Source: an uncultured Prosthecobacter sp. (GTDB lineage Bacteria > Verrucomicrobiota > Verrucomicrobiia > Verrucomicrobiales > Verrucomicrobiaceae). Taken from it: a stretch of 21,457 nt of DNA. The stretch covers positions 1-21,457 of the forward strand of contig CANNUR010000026.1 of NCBI GenBank assembly GCA_947523045.1, read 5' to 3'. Every line of letters begins with the position of its first letter. Positions within the stretch are counted from its first letter, which is position 1. Position numbers and translations under genes: made by a program. Under the pieces are notes generated by a model, which was not told the DNA's origin, did no database searches, and worked only from the letters and a program-made list of their open reading frames with translations. Below are positions 6,601 through 15,700 of the stretch, in pieces.

Positions 6601-7218
6601 ATGCCGCCCTGGATCGAACATTTTGGCGTCGCCGTCTGCGCGATCTCCGGCGTGCTCGCCGCCGAGGGCAAGCGCATGGACCTGTTCGGTGCCCTCGTGC
6701 TGGCGCTCGTCACCGCCGTCGGTGGCGGCACAATCCGCGATCTCTGCCTCGGTGCTGAGCCGGTGTTCTGGATTGAAAACATCAACTTCCTGCACACCGC
6801 CCTGGGGGCGGCGCTGGCCACCTTCGTGCTTGCCCGCTTTGTGCATCCGCCCAACCGCGCGCTCGCCCTGGCCGATGCCTTCGGGCTGGCGCTTTTTGGC
6901 ATCGTCGGCACCGAAAAGTCCCTGCTTTATGAATCACCGGCCCTGGTCGCCGTCCTGCTCGGCGTCGTCACCGGGGTCGCCGGCGGCATCCTGCGCGATG
7001 TCCTGCGCCAGGAACTGCCGCACGTTTTTCGCACGGAGGTCGAGCTCTACGCGACGGCGGTCGCCGCCGGCGCCACCGTCTATGTCCTGCTGCGCCAGCA
7101 CCTGCCACTGGCGGACTGGCATCGCTACGCCGGCATGGCGATCATCCTGCTGCTGCGATTGGCCGCCATGCGCTGGCGCCTGCGCCTGCCGGTGTACCGG
7201 TCGCGCGGCGAAGCCTGA
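6601..7218 (+). CDS. TRIC-type cation channel family protein (UPF0126)
   Basis: This 205-residue, very hydrophobic protein is made of two similar halves. Each has a glycine-rich signature followed by an Arg-Asp pair: AVGGGTIRDL in the first half and GVAGGILRDVL in the second. This repeat, with about seven predicted membrane helices, is characteristic of the UPF0126/YadS family, prokaryotic relatives of TRIC cation channels that form trimers in the inner membrane; a link to glycine uptake has been reported for some members. It starts 3 bp after the NfeD-like stop and is probably in the same operon. The C-terminus ends in a short basic tail. Its stop is 12 bp from the stop of the convergent esterase gene. 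Family assignment is firm; physiological role is not. Confidence 0.85.
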   Translation: MPPWIEHFGVAVCAISGVLAAEGKRMDLFGALVLALVTAVGGGTIRDLCLGAEPVFWIENINFLHTALGAALATFVLARFVHPPNRALALADAFGLALFGIVGTEKSLLYESPALVAVLLGVVTGVAGGILRDVLRQELPHVFRTEVELYATAVAAGATVYVLLRQHLPLADWHRYAGMAIILLLRLAAMRWRLRLPVYRSRGEA

Positions 7219-7255
7219 GCGGCGCGGCTTTCACGGCCGCTTCAGCCAGGCTTCG
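7209..7255. terminator. Possible bidirectional terminator between convergent genes
   Basis: An interrupted inverted repeat spans the two stop codons. CGAAGCCTG (7209-7217) pairs with CAGGCTTCG (7247-7255), and AGCGGC (7218-7223) pairs with GCCGCT (7236-7241), leaving a small bulge on the right arm and a 12-nt loop. It could end both transcripts. There is no T tract on either side, so classical Rho-independent termination is not certain, and the arms overlap coding sequence. Confidence 0.3.
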
Positions 7256-8322
7256 AGAAACTGGTAGATGACCTCGTTCGATTCCGCGTTTGGGGAATGA
7301 TCAGGGCGATTCGTCATCGCCACGCGCTGCTCCTGGCCGAGCAGGCGGTTGACGGCGCGCAGGTGGTTAAGAACCGTCCAGCGCTTCGGCGGATCCTCGG
7401 CGCCGCCCGAGACAAGGAAGGGGCGCGGTGCCATGAGCGCCTGCAGTTCGACGAGGTCGTGGCCGCGGGCGATGAGTTCCCTGTAGGCGCCGGTGCGCGG
7501 GTTGGCCGGCGTGACCAGGCCGGGCTTGCGGGTCACCTGTGGTTCGTAGCCGAGATACCAAGGCTCCTGGTAATTGATGCTCTGGCGCGTTTCGTCGAAG
7601 ACGATGCCGGGGTCCGACCACACGCCGCAGTCGAACTTTTCCCAGAGGCAGGCGCCGAACATCGCCCACTTGCCGCCGTAGGAATGGCCGACGATGCCGA
7701 TGCGGTCGGCGCGCACCTCGGGGCGCTGCGCCAGGGCCTGCCAGGCGTTGGCCGAGATGTAGCCGAGATAGCTGAGCGGCTGGCACTTCGCCTCGGGTGA
7801 AAGCACCGGCTTGCGGGCATCGCCACCCGGCGAGCCAATGCACAGGGCCACGAAGCCGCGACGGGCGAGCTGATGGGCGAAGTCGCGGAAGGGTTTGTCA
7901 TTGAGTCCGGCGCTGGTCTCCGGATCATAAAAGGGCACGAACACCGCCGGAAACGGTCCCTGGCCGTCGGGAATGAGCAGATAGCCCTCACCGGTCTGCC
8001 GGGCGGCGATCTGCAGACGGATGCGGTGCTGGGTGAATCTCTCGCGGCGCGTGGTGGCCAACACTTCCAGCGCCGGCTTCGCCAGCACCGGTGGCCAGGC
8101 GCCCATCAAGCCGTGCCAGTCGGCCAAAATCTCCTCGCGCCGCTGTCGCCACTCGGCGACGCTGGCAACGGTGCGGCCGTCCTTGAACTTCATCGGCGAG
8201 GCGTGGTCGCCGAGGTCCCCGGCCAACTCGGCCGGTGGTTGGAAGGCGGAGGCGATGGCTGTCCAGGGGTCGGCGGCGGGCAGGGCAGCGGCGGCAAGCA
8301 GGAAGAAACAGGCACGGAGCAT
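7231..8322 (-). CDS. Secreted alpha/beta hydrolase (acetyl xylan esterase/dienelactone hydrolase-like)
   Basis: The preferred start at 8322 gives 363 residues beginning with a signal peptide (MLRACFFLLAAAALPAADP). An in-frame start 33 nt upstream would put eleven residues before it and spoil the signal. The mature protein is an alpha/beta hydrolase: nucleophile elbow GHSYGGK with Ser214, a likely acid Asp310 (GGAEDPPKRW), and His342 (DHSPNAES). Before the elbow are GYLLIPDGQGPFPAVFV and the LARRGFVALCIGSPGG strand-turn expected of this fold. Relatives in Verrucomicrobiota and Planctomycetota are annotated as acetyl xylan esterase-like or prolyl-oligopeptidase-like hydrolases and often de-esterify plant polysaccharides. 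It is divergent from the GMC dehydrogenase operon across 79 bp, so it may share that region's control. Specific substrate unknown. Confidence 0.8.
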   Translation of the reverse strand: MLRACFFLLAAAALPAADPWTAIASAFQPPAELAGDLGDHASPMKFKDGRTVASVAEWRQRREEILADWHGLMGAWPPVLAKPALEVLATTRRERFTQHRIRLQIAARQTGEGYLLIPDGQGPFPAVFVPFYDPETSAGLNDKPFRDFAHQLARRGFVALCIGSPGGDARKPVLSPEAKCQPLSYLGYISANAWQALAQRPEVRADRIGIVGHSYGGKWAMFGACLWEKFDCGVWSDPGIVFDETRQSINYQEPWYLGYEPQVTRKPGLVTPANPRTGAYRELIARGHDLVELQALMAPRPFLVSGGAEDPPKRWTVLNHLRAVNRLLGQEQRVAMTNRPDHSPNAESNEVIYQFLEAWLKRP

Positions 8323-8401
8323 GGCGGAAGCTACGTGGTGGGCCGGCCGGGTCATGCAGAGGCTCGGAAGAGTCCGCCGTCAGGCGCGTTCTTTTTTCAC
8401 C

Positions 8402-10213
8402 ATGCCCGTGCTCAACTCGGACTCACTGCAGGACCGTTACGATGTCGTCATCGTCGGTTCCGGTGCGGGCGGCGGCCAGACCGCCTACGCGCTGGCGATG
8501 GAGGGCGTCAAGGTGCTCGTCCTGGAGGCCGGCCGGTCCTTTGATCCGGCCACCGAGGTGGCGATGTTTCAGTTGCCGAGTCAGGCGCCGCTGCGCGGCG
8601 AGCGCACGCCCGACAAGCCGTATGGCTTCCACGACTGCTCGATCCACAGCGGCTGGGAGATTCCCGGCGAACCCTACACGAACGCCCACCCGCAGTCGGA
8701 GCGACAGTTCCGCTGGTGGCGCCAGCGCATGATGGGGGGCCGTACGAACCACTGGGGGCGCATCTCGCTGCGCAACGGTCCCCACGACTTCAAGCCGCGT
8801 CAGCGCTGGGGCCTCGGTTTCGACTGGCCAATCGGCTACGAGGATCTGGCACCCTACTACGACAAGGTGGAGCGGCTCATCGGTGTGTTTGGCACGAACG
8901 AAGGCATCGAGAACTCACCGGATTCATCGCCCGGCGTGCTGCTGCCGGCGCCGAAGCTGCGCGTCGGCGAACTCTACGCGCAGAAGCACGGTGGCAAGGC
9001 CGGTGCGCGCGTTGTGTCCATCCATCGTGCCGTGCTGACGCAGCCCCAGGATGCCGACACGCTGCCCGCGCTGCTGCATCCCGGCAATGCCAAAGCCCAG
9101 CGCCTGCTCGCCGAGCACATGCGCTCGCGCGCGCCCTGCTTTTGGGCCACCGACTGCCACCGCGGCTGCTCGATCCGCGCCAATTACGATTCGCAGACCG
9201 TGCACCTGCGCCCGGCGCTGGCGACCGGCCATCTCGACATCCTGCCGAATGCCATGGTGCGCGAAGTGACGATCGATGCCGCCGGCAAGGCCACGGGCGT
9301 GTTGTTCATCGACAAAACCACCGGTCGCGAAGGCCGCGCGCGCGGCCGTGTGGTCGTGCTGGCGGCGGGTTCGCAGGAGTCGGTGCGCCTGCTGCTCAAC
9401 TCAAAATCGAAGCTGTTCCCGGATGGACTCGCCAACTCCAGTGGCAAGGTGGGCAAATACCTGACCGATTCCGTGTCGAGCAGCCTGAGCGCGCACATCC
9501 CGGCCTTTGAGGGCATGCCGATTCACAACGAGGACGGCGCGGGCGGACCGCATGCCTACGTGCCATGGACCCGCCACGCGGCGAACCGAGGCGGTGAACT
9601 CGGCTTCCCGGGCGGCTATCACCTCGAGTTCACCAGCGGCCGGCAGATGCCGTCGCTCGGTGTCACCAGCGGCATCGACGCCCTGGCGGGTGGCCAAGGC
9701 ACACTGTTTGGTCGCCGGCTCAAGGAGGAGGCCAGACGGTTTTACGGCAGTCGCCTCGGTTTTGGCGCGCAGGGCACCATGCTGCCCAACGACCAGTGCT
9801 TTGCCGAACTCGACCCCGAAGTGAAGGACCAGTGGGGCATTCCGGTGCTGCGGTTCCACTGGCAGTGGTCGGACTTCGAACTCAACCAGGTGCGTCACCA
9901 GCAGCAGCACATCGCGGAAGTGCTCGACGCCCTCGGCGGCCGGCTGCTCAAGCCACCCGCCGACGATCCGCGGCAGGCGATCCGTCCCGGCGGTACGGTC
10001 ATTCATGAAGTGGGCGGTGCCATCATGGGCGCCGACCCGGCCACCTCAGTGACCAATGCCTGGAGCCAGACCTGGGACGTGAAAAATCTCTTCCTCGCCG
10101 ATGGCGCGCCCTTTGCCAGTACTGCTGACAAGAACCCGACGCTCACCCTCATGGCGCTGGCCTGGCGCATGGCCGACCACCTGATGGCGGAACTCAAACG
10201 GCAAAACCTGTGA
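8402..10213 (+). CDS. GMC-family FAD-dependent dehydrogenase (large subunit, glucoside 3-dehydrogenase/gluconate dehydrogenase-like)
   Basis: This 603-residue flavoprotein starts with a dinucleotide loop (YDVVIVGSGAGGGQ, Gly19-Gly24) after twelve residues and has no signal peptide. Other GMC landmarks are VLVLEAGR, MMGGRTNHWGR at the FAD-binding site, WPIGYEDLAPYYDKVE, VVLAAGSQES, and a C-terminal substrate/active-site block with His535 (VIHEVGG) and Asn578 (DKNPTLT). Cysteines 246, 252 and 256 are spaced C-x5-C-x3-C, like the motif linked to a 3Fe-4S cluster in bacterial FAD glucose dehydrogenase. It likely oxidises a sugar or sugar-acid hydroxyl and passes electrons on instead of using O2. 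Its stop overlaps the ATG of the Tat-signal small subunit (TGATG), so the pair is probably made stoichiometrically and co-exported. This is the first gene of a long operon; no clear promoter was recognised. Confidence 0.87.
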   Translation: MPVLNSDSLQDRYDVVIVGSGAGGGQTAYALAMEGVKVLVLEAGRSFDPATEVAMFQLPSQAPLRGERTPDKPYGFHDCSIHSGWEIPGEPYTNAHPQSERQFRWWRQRMMGGRTNHWGRISLRNGPHDFKPRQRWGLGFDWPIGYEDLAPYYDKVERLIGVFGTNEGIENSPDSSPGVLLPAPKLRVGELYAQKHGGKAGARVVSIHRAVLTQPQDADTLPALLHPGNAKAQRLLAEHMRSRAPCFWATDCHRGCSIRANYDSQTVHLRPALATGHLDILPNAMVREVTIDAAGKATGVLFIDKTTGREGRARGRVVVLAAGSQESVRLLLNSKSKLFPDGLANSSGKVGKYLTDSVSSSLSAHIPAFEGMPIHNEDGAGGPHAYVPWTRHAANRGGELGFPGGYHLEFTSGRQMPSLGVTSGIDALAGGQGTLFGRRLKEEARRFYGSRLGFGAQGTMLPNDQCFAELDPEVKDQWGIPVLRFHWQWSDFELNQVRHQQQHIAEVLDALGGRLLKPPADDPRQAIRPGGTVIHEVGGAIMGADPATSVTNAWSQTWDVKNLFLADGAPFASTADKNPTLTLMALAWRMADHLMAELKRQNL

Positions 10214-10845
10214 TGCATGCCCTTCCGTCCTCCGCCCGCCTCAGCCGTCGCGAGTCGATCCAATGGATGCTCGCCGCCAGTGCCGCACTCAGTGCGTCGG
10301 ACGGCCTGCTGACCGCCGCGGCCCCCGCCAAGGGCTATGGCCCTGATCCGAGCATGGTGAAGATCTACCAGCCGGGTGATGTCTGGCCGCTGACGCTCGA
10401 CGCGGCGCAGCGGGACACGGTGCGCGCGCTCTGCGACCTGATCCTGCCGGCCGATGACGACTCGCCCGCCGCCTCTGCGGTCGGCGTGCCCGACTTCATC
10501 GACGAGTGGATCAGCGCCCCCTATCCGCAGCAGGTCGGCGATCGCCGCACGCTGCTCGACGGCCTGGCCTGGATCGAGGCCGAAGCGCAGCGGCGGTTCC
10601 AGCAGGCCTTCGCCAGGCTCTCCGTCGGGGATCAGACCGCGCTGTGCGAGGACCTCGCCCAGGCGAAACCGAAACCCGAGTACAAAAAGGCGGCGGCCTT
10701 CTTCAAGCGGTTTCGCGACCTCGCCGCCGGCGGTTATTACACCACGCCGGAGGGCATGAAGGCCATCGGCTACGTCGGCAACGTCCCCAGTGCCCGCTTT
10801 GACGGCCCGCCGCCCGAGGCGCTGCGCCATGTCGGGCTGGCCTGA
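10213..10845 (+). CDS. Gluconate 2-dehydrogenase subunit 3 family protein (Tat-exported small subunit)
   Basis: This 210-residue partner of the GMC dehydrogenase has a Tat signal (SRRESIQWMLAASAAL, Arg12-Arg13), suggesting that the cofactor-loaded, signal-less large subunit hitchhikes through the Tat pore. The body has the family's helical pattern: DVWPLTLDAAQRDTVRALCDLILPADD, then AVGVPDFIDEWIS and a late FFKRFRDLAAGGYYTTPEGMKAIGYVGN segment. In characterised relatives this subunit is needed for export, stability or electron transfer of the flavoprotein. The ATG at 10213 shares one base with the upstream TGA (TGATG). A GTG at 10210 in the same frame would add one residue and is less likely. 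Two strong hairpins directly follow the stop, before the next gene. Confidence 0.83.
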   Translation: MHALPSSARLSRRESIQWMLAASAALSASDGLLTAAAPAKGYGPDPSMVKIYQPGDVWPLTLDAAQRDTVRALCDLILPADDDSPAASAVGVPDFIDEWISAPYPQQVGDRRTLLDGLAWIEAEAQRRFQQAFARLSVGDQTALCEDLAQAKPKPEYKKAAAFFKRFRDLAAGGYYTTPEGMKAIGYVGNVPSARFDGPPPEALRHVGLA

Positions 10846-10863
10846 CCCCCACGAAAGTGGGGG
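10846..10863 (+). other. Perfect 7-bp hairpin with GAAA tetraloop
   Basis: CCCCCAC (10846-10852) pairs with GTGGGGG (10857-10863) around a GAAA (GNRA) tetraloop, beginning at the base after the small-subunit stop. It should be a very stable RNA element that could block 3' exonuclease or set a processing point between the dehydrogenase genes and the downstream genes. There is no T run, so it is not a standard terminator. Confidence 0.5.
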
Positions 10864-10865
10864 GA

Positions 10866-10887
10866 GGCCCCGGCAAAGCTGCGGGCC
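10866..10887 (+). other. Second GC-rich hairpin, tandem with the preceding one
   Basis: GGCCCCGGC (10866-10874) pairs with GCTG-C-GGGCC (10878-10887) around an AAA loop, with one bulged C at 10882 and one G-T pair. It lies 2 nt after the GAAA hairpin and 18 nt before the GTG start of the next gene. Together the two fill most of a 60-bp gap, suggesting a segmental mRNA stability or attenuation element. Confidence 0.4.
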
Positions 10888-10905
10888 GGAACACGTACTG
10901 ATCCG

Positions 10906-12780
10906 GTGTTCTCCTCCCTCCGCTGTCTGCTGGTTCTGCTCGGGCTGGGCGCGGCACCGTTTGCCGGTGCCGGCGTGGTGCGTGTCGAATGGGCGCAGCC
11001 TCGCGACCTCGGTGCCAGTGGCTATGAGGAATTGAGTGGACAACTGCACTTCGAAATCGATCCGGCCCTGCCGCCAAATGCGCTCATCGCCGATCTGCAG
11101 TTGGCGCCGCGCAACGCTGCCGGACGGGTGGCTTTTCAGGCCGATCTGCGCATCCTGCGCCCGCGCGATCCGGCGCGCGCCAACGGCACCACCTGGGTGG
11201 AAATCCCCAACCGCGGCGGCAAGGCCGGGTTGGCCGACTGGGTCGTCGATCACGGTCTCACGGTGGTGCAGGTCGGCTGGGAATTCGACATCCCCGCCAG
11301 CCCCAACAAGCTGCGCCTACAGGTGCCGCGCGCGACCCAGCCCGATGGCCAGCCCTTGCGCCACCTGGTGCGCGCGGTCTTCACGCCGGACAAGCGTGTC
11401 GATGAGCAGGCCCTCACCGATTTGATCGACTATCCGCCCGCGGATCTCGACGGGCCTGACAGCCGGCTTGTCGTGCGCCACCGCGCGGCTTTTCCCGAGG
11501 GCGAGGTGCTGCCGCGCGCCTCCTGGAGCCTGCGCGAGGGGCGCCTGCGCCTGCTCGGCGGTTTTGCACCGGGCCGCACCCATGAAATCTTTTACCTCAG
11601 CGAAAACCCACCGGTCGCCGGCCTCGGCTACGCGGCCATCCGCGATGCCGTGGCCTGGCTCAGACATGCCGCTGATGCCCCGGTGCGGATCCGCCAGGCC
11701 CTTGCCTTCGGCTCCTCGCAGTGCGGTCGCTTCCTGCGCGACTTCCTCTACCTTGGCTTCAACACGGATGAGGCGGATCGCCCGGTGTTCGACGGTGTCA
11801 TGGCCCATGTCGCCGGGGCAGGCCGCCTGGTGCTGAACGAGCGCGGAGCGACCCCGCGTGCCGTGGCGGGTTATCACACCGCCTCCTATCCCTTTGCTGA
11901 CAGCGCCCAGCCGGATCCAGTCAGCGGTGTCAGCGAGGGGGTGCTCGACAACCCGCGCGTGCGTCATGCGCCGAAGGTGTTTTACACGAACATGGCCGCC
12001 GAGTACTGGGGCGCCGGCCGGGTGGCGGCGCTCATTCACACCGATCCGCAGGGAACGCGTGACCTCGAACTGCCGGCCAACGTCCGCACCTACTTCTTTG
12101 CCGGCACCTCGCATGGCTCGTCGCCCTTTCCTCCCACCGCCCAGGTGCCCGGCGCGCCGCTCGCCAATCCGGTCAACGCCAACGCCTGCATCACCGCCCT
12201 GCGCCTGGCCCTGCAGCGCTGGGTGAGCGAGGGAGTGGAACCGCCGCCGAGTGTGCATCCGAAGCTGGCCGACGGCACGCTGGTGCCCGCGGCGGCCGTG
12301 CGTTTTCCCCAGGTGCCCGGGCTGGCCGCGCCCAACGATCTTCGTGCGGGACCGCGCGTGGCCAATCCACGCTGGCCCGGCGGGGCAGGGGGTGGCACCG
12401 AACTGCCGCTGCTCGTGCCTCAGGTCGATGCCGATGGCAACGATCTCGGCGGCATTCGTTTGCCCGATGTCGCCGTACCGCTCGGCACCGCCACCGGCTG
12501 GGTCTTGCGACCGGTCGAACTGGGCTCCCCGCATGAGCCTGTGCTGCTGCGCGGTGCCTGGGTGCCCTTTGCCCGCACCCGCGCCGAGCGCGAAGCCGCG
12601 GGGGATCCGCGCCCCTCGTTGGCCGAACGCTATGCTTCCAAAGAGACGTACCTTGACCGCGTGCGCCAGTGCCTGCAGGACCTCGTCGAACGCCGCCTGC
12701 TGCTCACCAGCGACCTGGAACCCCAGCTTCGCCAGGCCGGCGAGCGTTGGGACTGGCTGCTGAATCGCAAGACCCCCTGA
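10906..12780 (+). CDS. Secreted alpha/beta hydrolase domain protein (PF20091-like)
   Basis: This 624-residue protein starts at GTG 10906 and has a signal peptide (LRCLLVLLGLGAAPFAGAG). The sequence matches a large alpha/beta-hydrolase family (the PF20091 group) found in Verrucomicrobiota and Proteobacteria: an N-terminal beta-rich region, RGGKAGLADWVVDHGLTVV, then the elbow region LAFGSSQCGRFLRDFLYLGF and a late FAGTSHGSS segment supplying a plausible His. Ser271 in GSSQCG is the likely nucleophile; relatives I recall usually read GxSQSGR, so Cys273 is a variation beside it. The role is presumably hydrolysis of an ester outside the cytoplasm. The gene follows two mRNA hairpins and ends 7 bp before the start of the SGNH-cytochrome fusion. 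Substrate unknown. Confidence 0.82.
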   Translation: MFSSLRCLLVLLGLGAAPFAGAGVVRVEWAQPRDLGASGYEELSGQLHFEIDPALPPNALIADLQLAPRNAAGRVAFQADLRILRPRDPARANGTTWVEIPNRGGKAGLADWVVDHGLTVVQVGWEFDIPASPNKLRLQVPRATQPDGQPLRHLVRAVFTPDKRVDEQALTDLIDYPPADLDGPDSRLVVRHRAAFPEGEVLPRASWSLREGRLRLLGGFAPGRTHEIFYLSENPPVAGLGYAAIRDAVAWLRHAADAPVRIRQALAFGSSQCGRFLRDFLYLGFNTDEADRPVFDGVMAHVAGAGRLVLNERGATPRAVAGYHTASYPFADSAQPDPVSGVSEGVLDNPRVRHAPKVFYTNMAAEYWGAGRVAALIHTDPQGTRDLELPANVRTYFFAGTSHGSSPFPPTAQVPGAPLANPVNANACITALRLALQRWVSEGVEPPPSVHPKLADGTLVPAAAVRFPQVPGLAAPNDLRAGPRVANPRWPGGAGGGTELPLLVPQVDADGNDLGGIRLPDVAVPLGTATGWVLRPVELGSPHEPVLLRGAWVPFARTRAEREAAGDPRPSLAERYASKETYLDRVRQCLQDLVERRLLLTSDLEPQLRQAGERWDWLLNRKTP

Positions 12781-12787
12781 TCCCTTC

Positions 12788-15700
12788 ATGTCGCGCCTGC
12801 TTCCTCTTCTTTTCGCCTGCCTGTTGACACCGGCCTTCGCCGAACCGGTGCGCCTGCTCGTGCTCGGCAACAGCATCACCCGGCACGGCCCCAAGGCCGA
12901 CATCGGCTGGTCCGGCAACTGGGGCATGGCCGCCAGCGCCGAGTCCAAGGATTTTGTCCACCTCGTCGCCGCAGGCCTTGCCAAGAGCACCGGCACACCG
13001 CCCGTGCTGCACGTGCAAAACATCGCCGACTTCGAGCGCGGCCATCGCGAGTATGACGTCGCTACGAAGCTCGGGGACGCGATCGACTTCCGCGCCGATC
13101 TCATCGTGCTCGCCATTGGGGAGAACGTGCCGCGACTGCAGACCCCCGTGGCACAGGCGCAGTTCCAGACCGATGTGATCCGCCTGCTGGAAACCCTGCG
13201 CGCTGGGCGCCGACCGACGATCCTGGTGCGCAGTTGCTTCTGGGCGGATGCCGCCAAGGACATGGCTCTGCGTGAGGCCAGTCGTGCGCTGGGCGCCACC
13301 TTTGTCGACATCGCGCCGCTTGGTGAGAACGAGGAAAACTACGCCCGCTTGGAGCGCGATTTCGACCATGCCGGTGTCGCCAAACACCCAGGCGACCGCG
13401 GCATGGCGGCCATCGCCGCGGCGATCCTTGCCGCCCTGCCGCCGCCCGCGGCGGGAGCCTGGCATTTCGATGGCCGCGACGCGCTTGGCACCTGGCCGCG
13501 CACCGTGCCCGGGCCGCGCCCGCCGCTGCACCCGCGTTTCGAAGCCAACAACCTCGCCGCGGCTTTCACCTCGCCGGCCGACCATCTGCGCGTGCCGCAC
13601 GAACAGGCACCGGTTTTTCGTCATGGCGACAGTGTCACCTTTGAGGCCTGGTTCGCCCCGGATGCCGGGCTGCCGGAGAAGAAGCCGGTCTATGTGCTCG
13701 CCAAGGGCGATCCGACCCGTGCCGGACGCGCCGATGACAACCTGCAGTACGGTCTCACCCTGGAGCGCCTGAGCGCCAGCGCCATGCGTGTCGGACTCTG
13801 CTTCGCCGCTGAACCCGGAAAACCGGACGCCGTGCCGGAGCGCCACCAGTGGTGGAGTGGCAGCATCTCGCTGGCCGGGCTCGACTGGCATCACGTCGCC
13901 GTCACCTACACCTTCGGCGATCCCACCAGCATCCTGCTGTACGTCAACGGCCGCATGCAGCTGTTCTCCGGCAAGTGGGAGAAATCCACCCTGCGCGGGC
14001 CGGTGCAGCGCCCCGGAGACCTGCAGATCGGTGGCGACAAGGGCGGGTATCGCGGTCGGCTCGATGCGCTCACCCTGCATCGCGGGGTGCTCAATAGCGC
14101 GGCCTTTGAACCGCGCTACGCCCTGCAACCGCCTCTCCCGCCAGTGCGGCGCGAGGACGTGTCCACCGGCGTGGTGAAGGTCGAACTCAGCACGGAGGGC
14201 GTGCCCGGCCGTCGCGAGTGGCCCGACCGCGCCCTGCCGGTTGCCGAAGTCCTCACCGAGGAAGCCTTTGGCTTCTTCGAACTGCCGCAGGTGTACACCG
14301 CCACGGGCGTGCGCGGCGATCCGCCAGCCAACACCCTGCTGCGTGCCTCGGCGCTCGTTTCCCTGCCCAAGGGCCGCCACCGCCTGCTGCTGCGTGCGCG
14401 CGGCGTCGCCCGGCTGGTCATCGATGGTCGGCAGTTGCTCGATACGCCGCTCATGCCGTCGAGCCTGAACGGTCACCACCTCACCTCCGAACAGGATCGC
14501 TACCTCGACCTCGGCCCCGATTTCCGCTTCGCCCCGCCCGGCAACCGCGAGGCTTGGTGCGAGTTCGAATCGGATGGCCAGCACCCGCATCTTGTGGTTT
14601 TGGAAACCGTCTTCGGCACCCTACGCCCTGGTCTCGGCGAAACCGTGATCGCCTGGTCGCGCGAGGGCGAGGCACACTGGCAGCTGCTGGCGCCGGGCGA
14701 TCGCCGCGTGCCCTATACCGACGCCGGCTGGGCCGCCTACGAGGCCGAACGACGCGTCCATCTCGACCGCCTCAACACCGAGCGCCGTCTCGCCCTGCGC
14801 GCCAAACAGGCCCCCTACTGGAGCCAACGGCGCGCTGCGGCTGAGGCCTGGCTGGCCGCTACGCCCGAGGTGCCGGTGCCGGCGCTGCCGGACGGTTTGC
14901 CCGCGCTCAATGCGGTCGATCACTTCCTCGGTGCCCGCATCGCCCAGGTCGCCCCCGCTTATCGCGATGTTCCGGCCGATGGCCCGGATTTTTACCGCGA
15001 CATCCAGCCACTGCTGGAGAGCCGCTGCTACGACTGCCATCAGGGCAGCAAGGCCAAGGGGGGGCTGCGTTTGGACCGCTTGGCCGACGCCCTGCGCGGC
15101 GGGGATGCCGACGGCCCGGCGCTGGTGCCCGGCAAGCCTGAAGCCAGTGCGCTGCTCCAGCGCATTCGCAGCCACGACGAGGACAGCGTCATGCCCCCCA
15201 AGGGCGATCGTCTCAGCGACAAGGAGGTGGCGCTGCTCGACACTTGGATCCGCCAGGGCGCACGCTGGCCGGAATTCCAGGTGAGCACCCTGGAGCTGCC
15301 GCCTCTGGCCGATGACCTGACCTTCCTGCGTCGACTCAGCCTCGACACCGTCGGCGTGCCACCGAGCGAGGCGGAGATCCGTGAGTTTCTCGCTGCCCCG
15401 GCCGGGCAGCGTCGCAAGCAGGCCATCGAGCAGCGGTTGACCGACCCGCGCTGGGCCGATCACTGGATGGGCTACTGGCTCGATGTGCTCGCCGAAAATC
15501 CCAACCTGCTCACCGGCAGCCTCAACAACAGCGGCCCCTTCCGCTGGTGGATTCACGAGGCCCTGCGCGATGACCTGGCCATGGACGCCTTCGTCACCGA
15601 ACTGGTGCGCATGGAGGGCAGCGCCAACAACGGTGGCCCGGCCGGTTTCGCCCTTGCCGGTCAGAACGACGCGCCGCTGGCGGAGAAGGCGGCCATCGTC

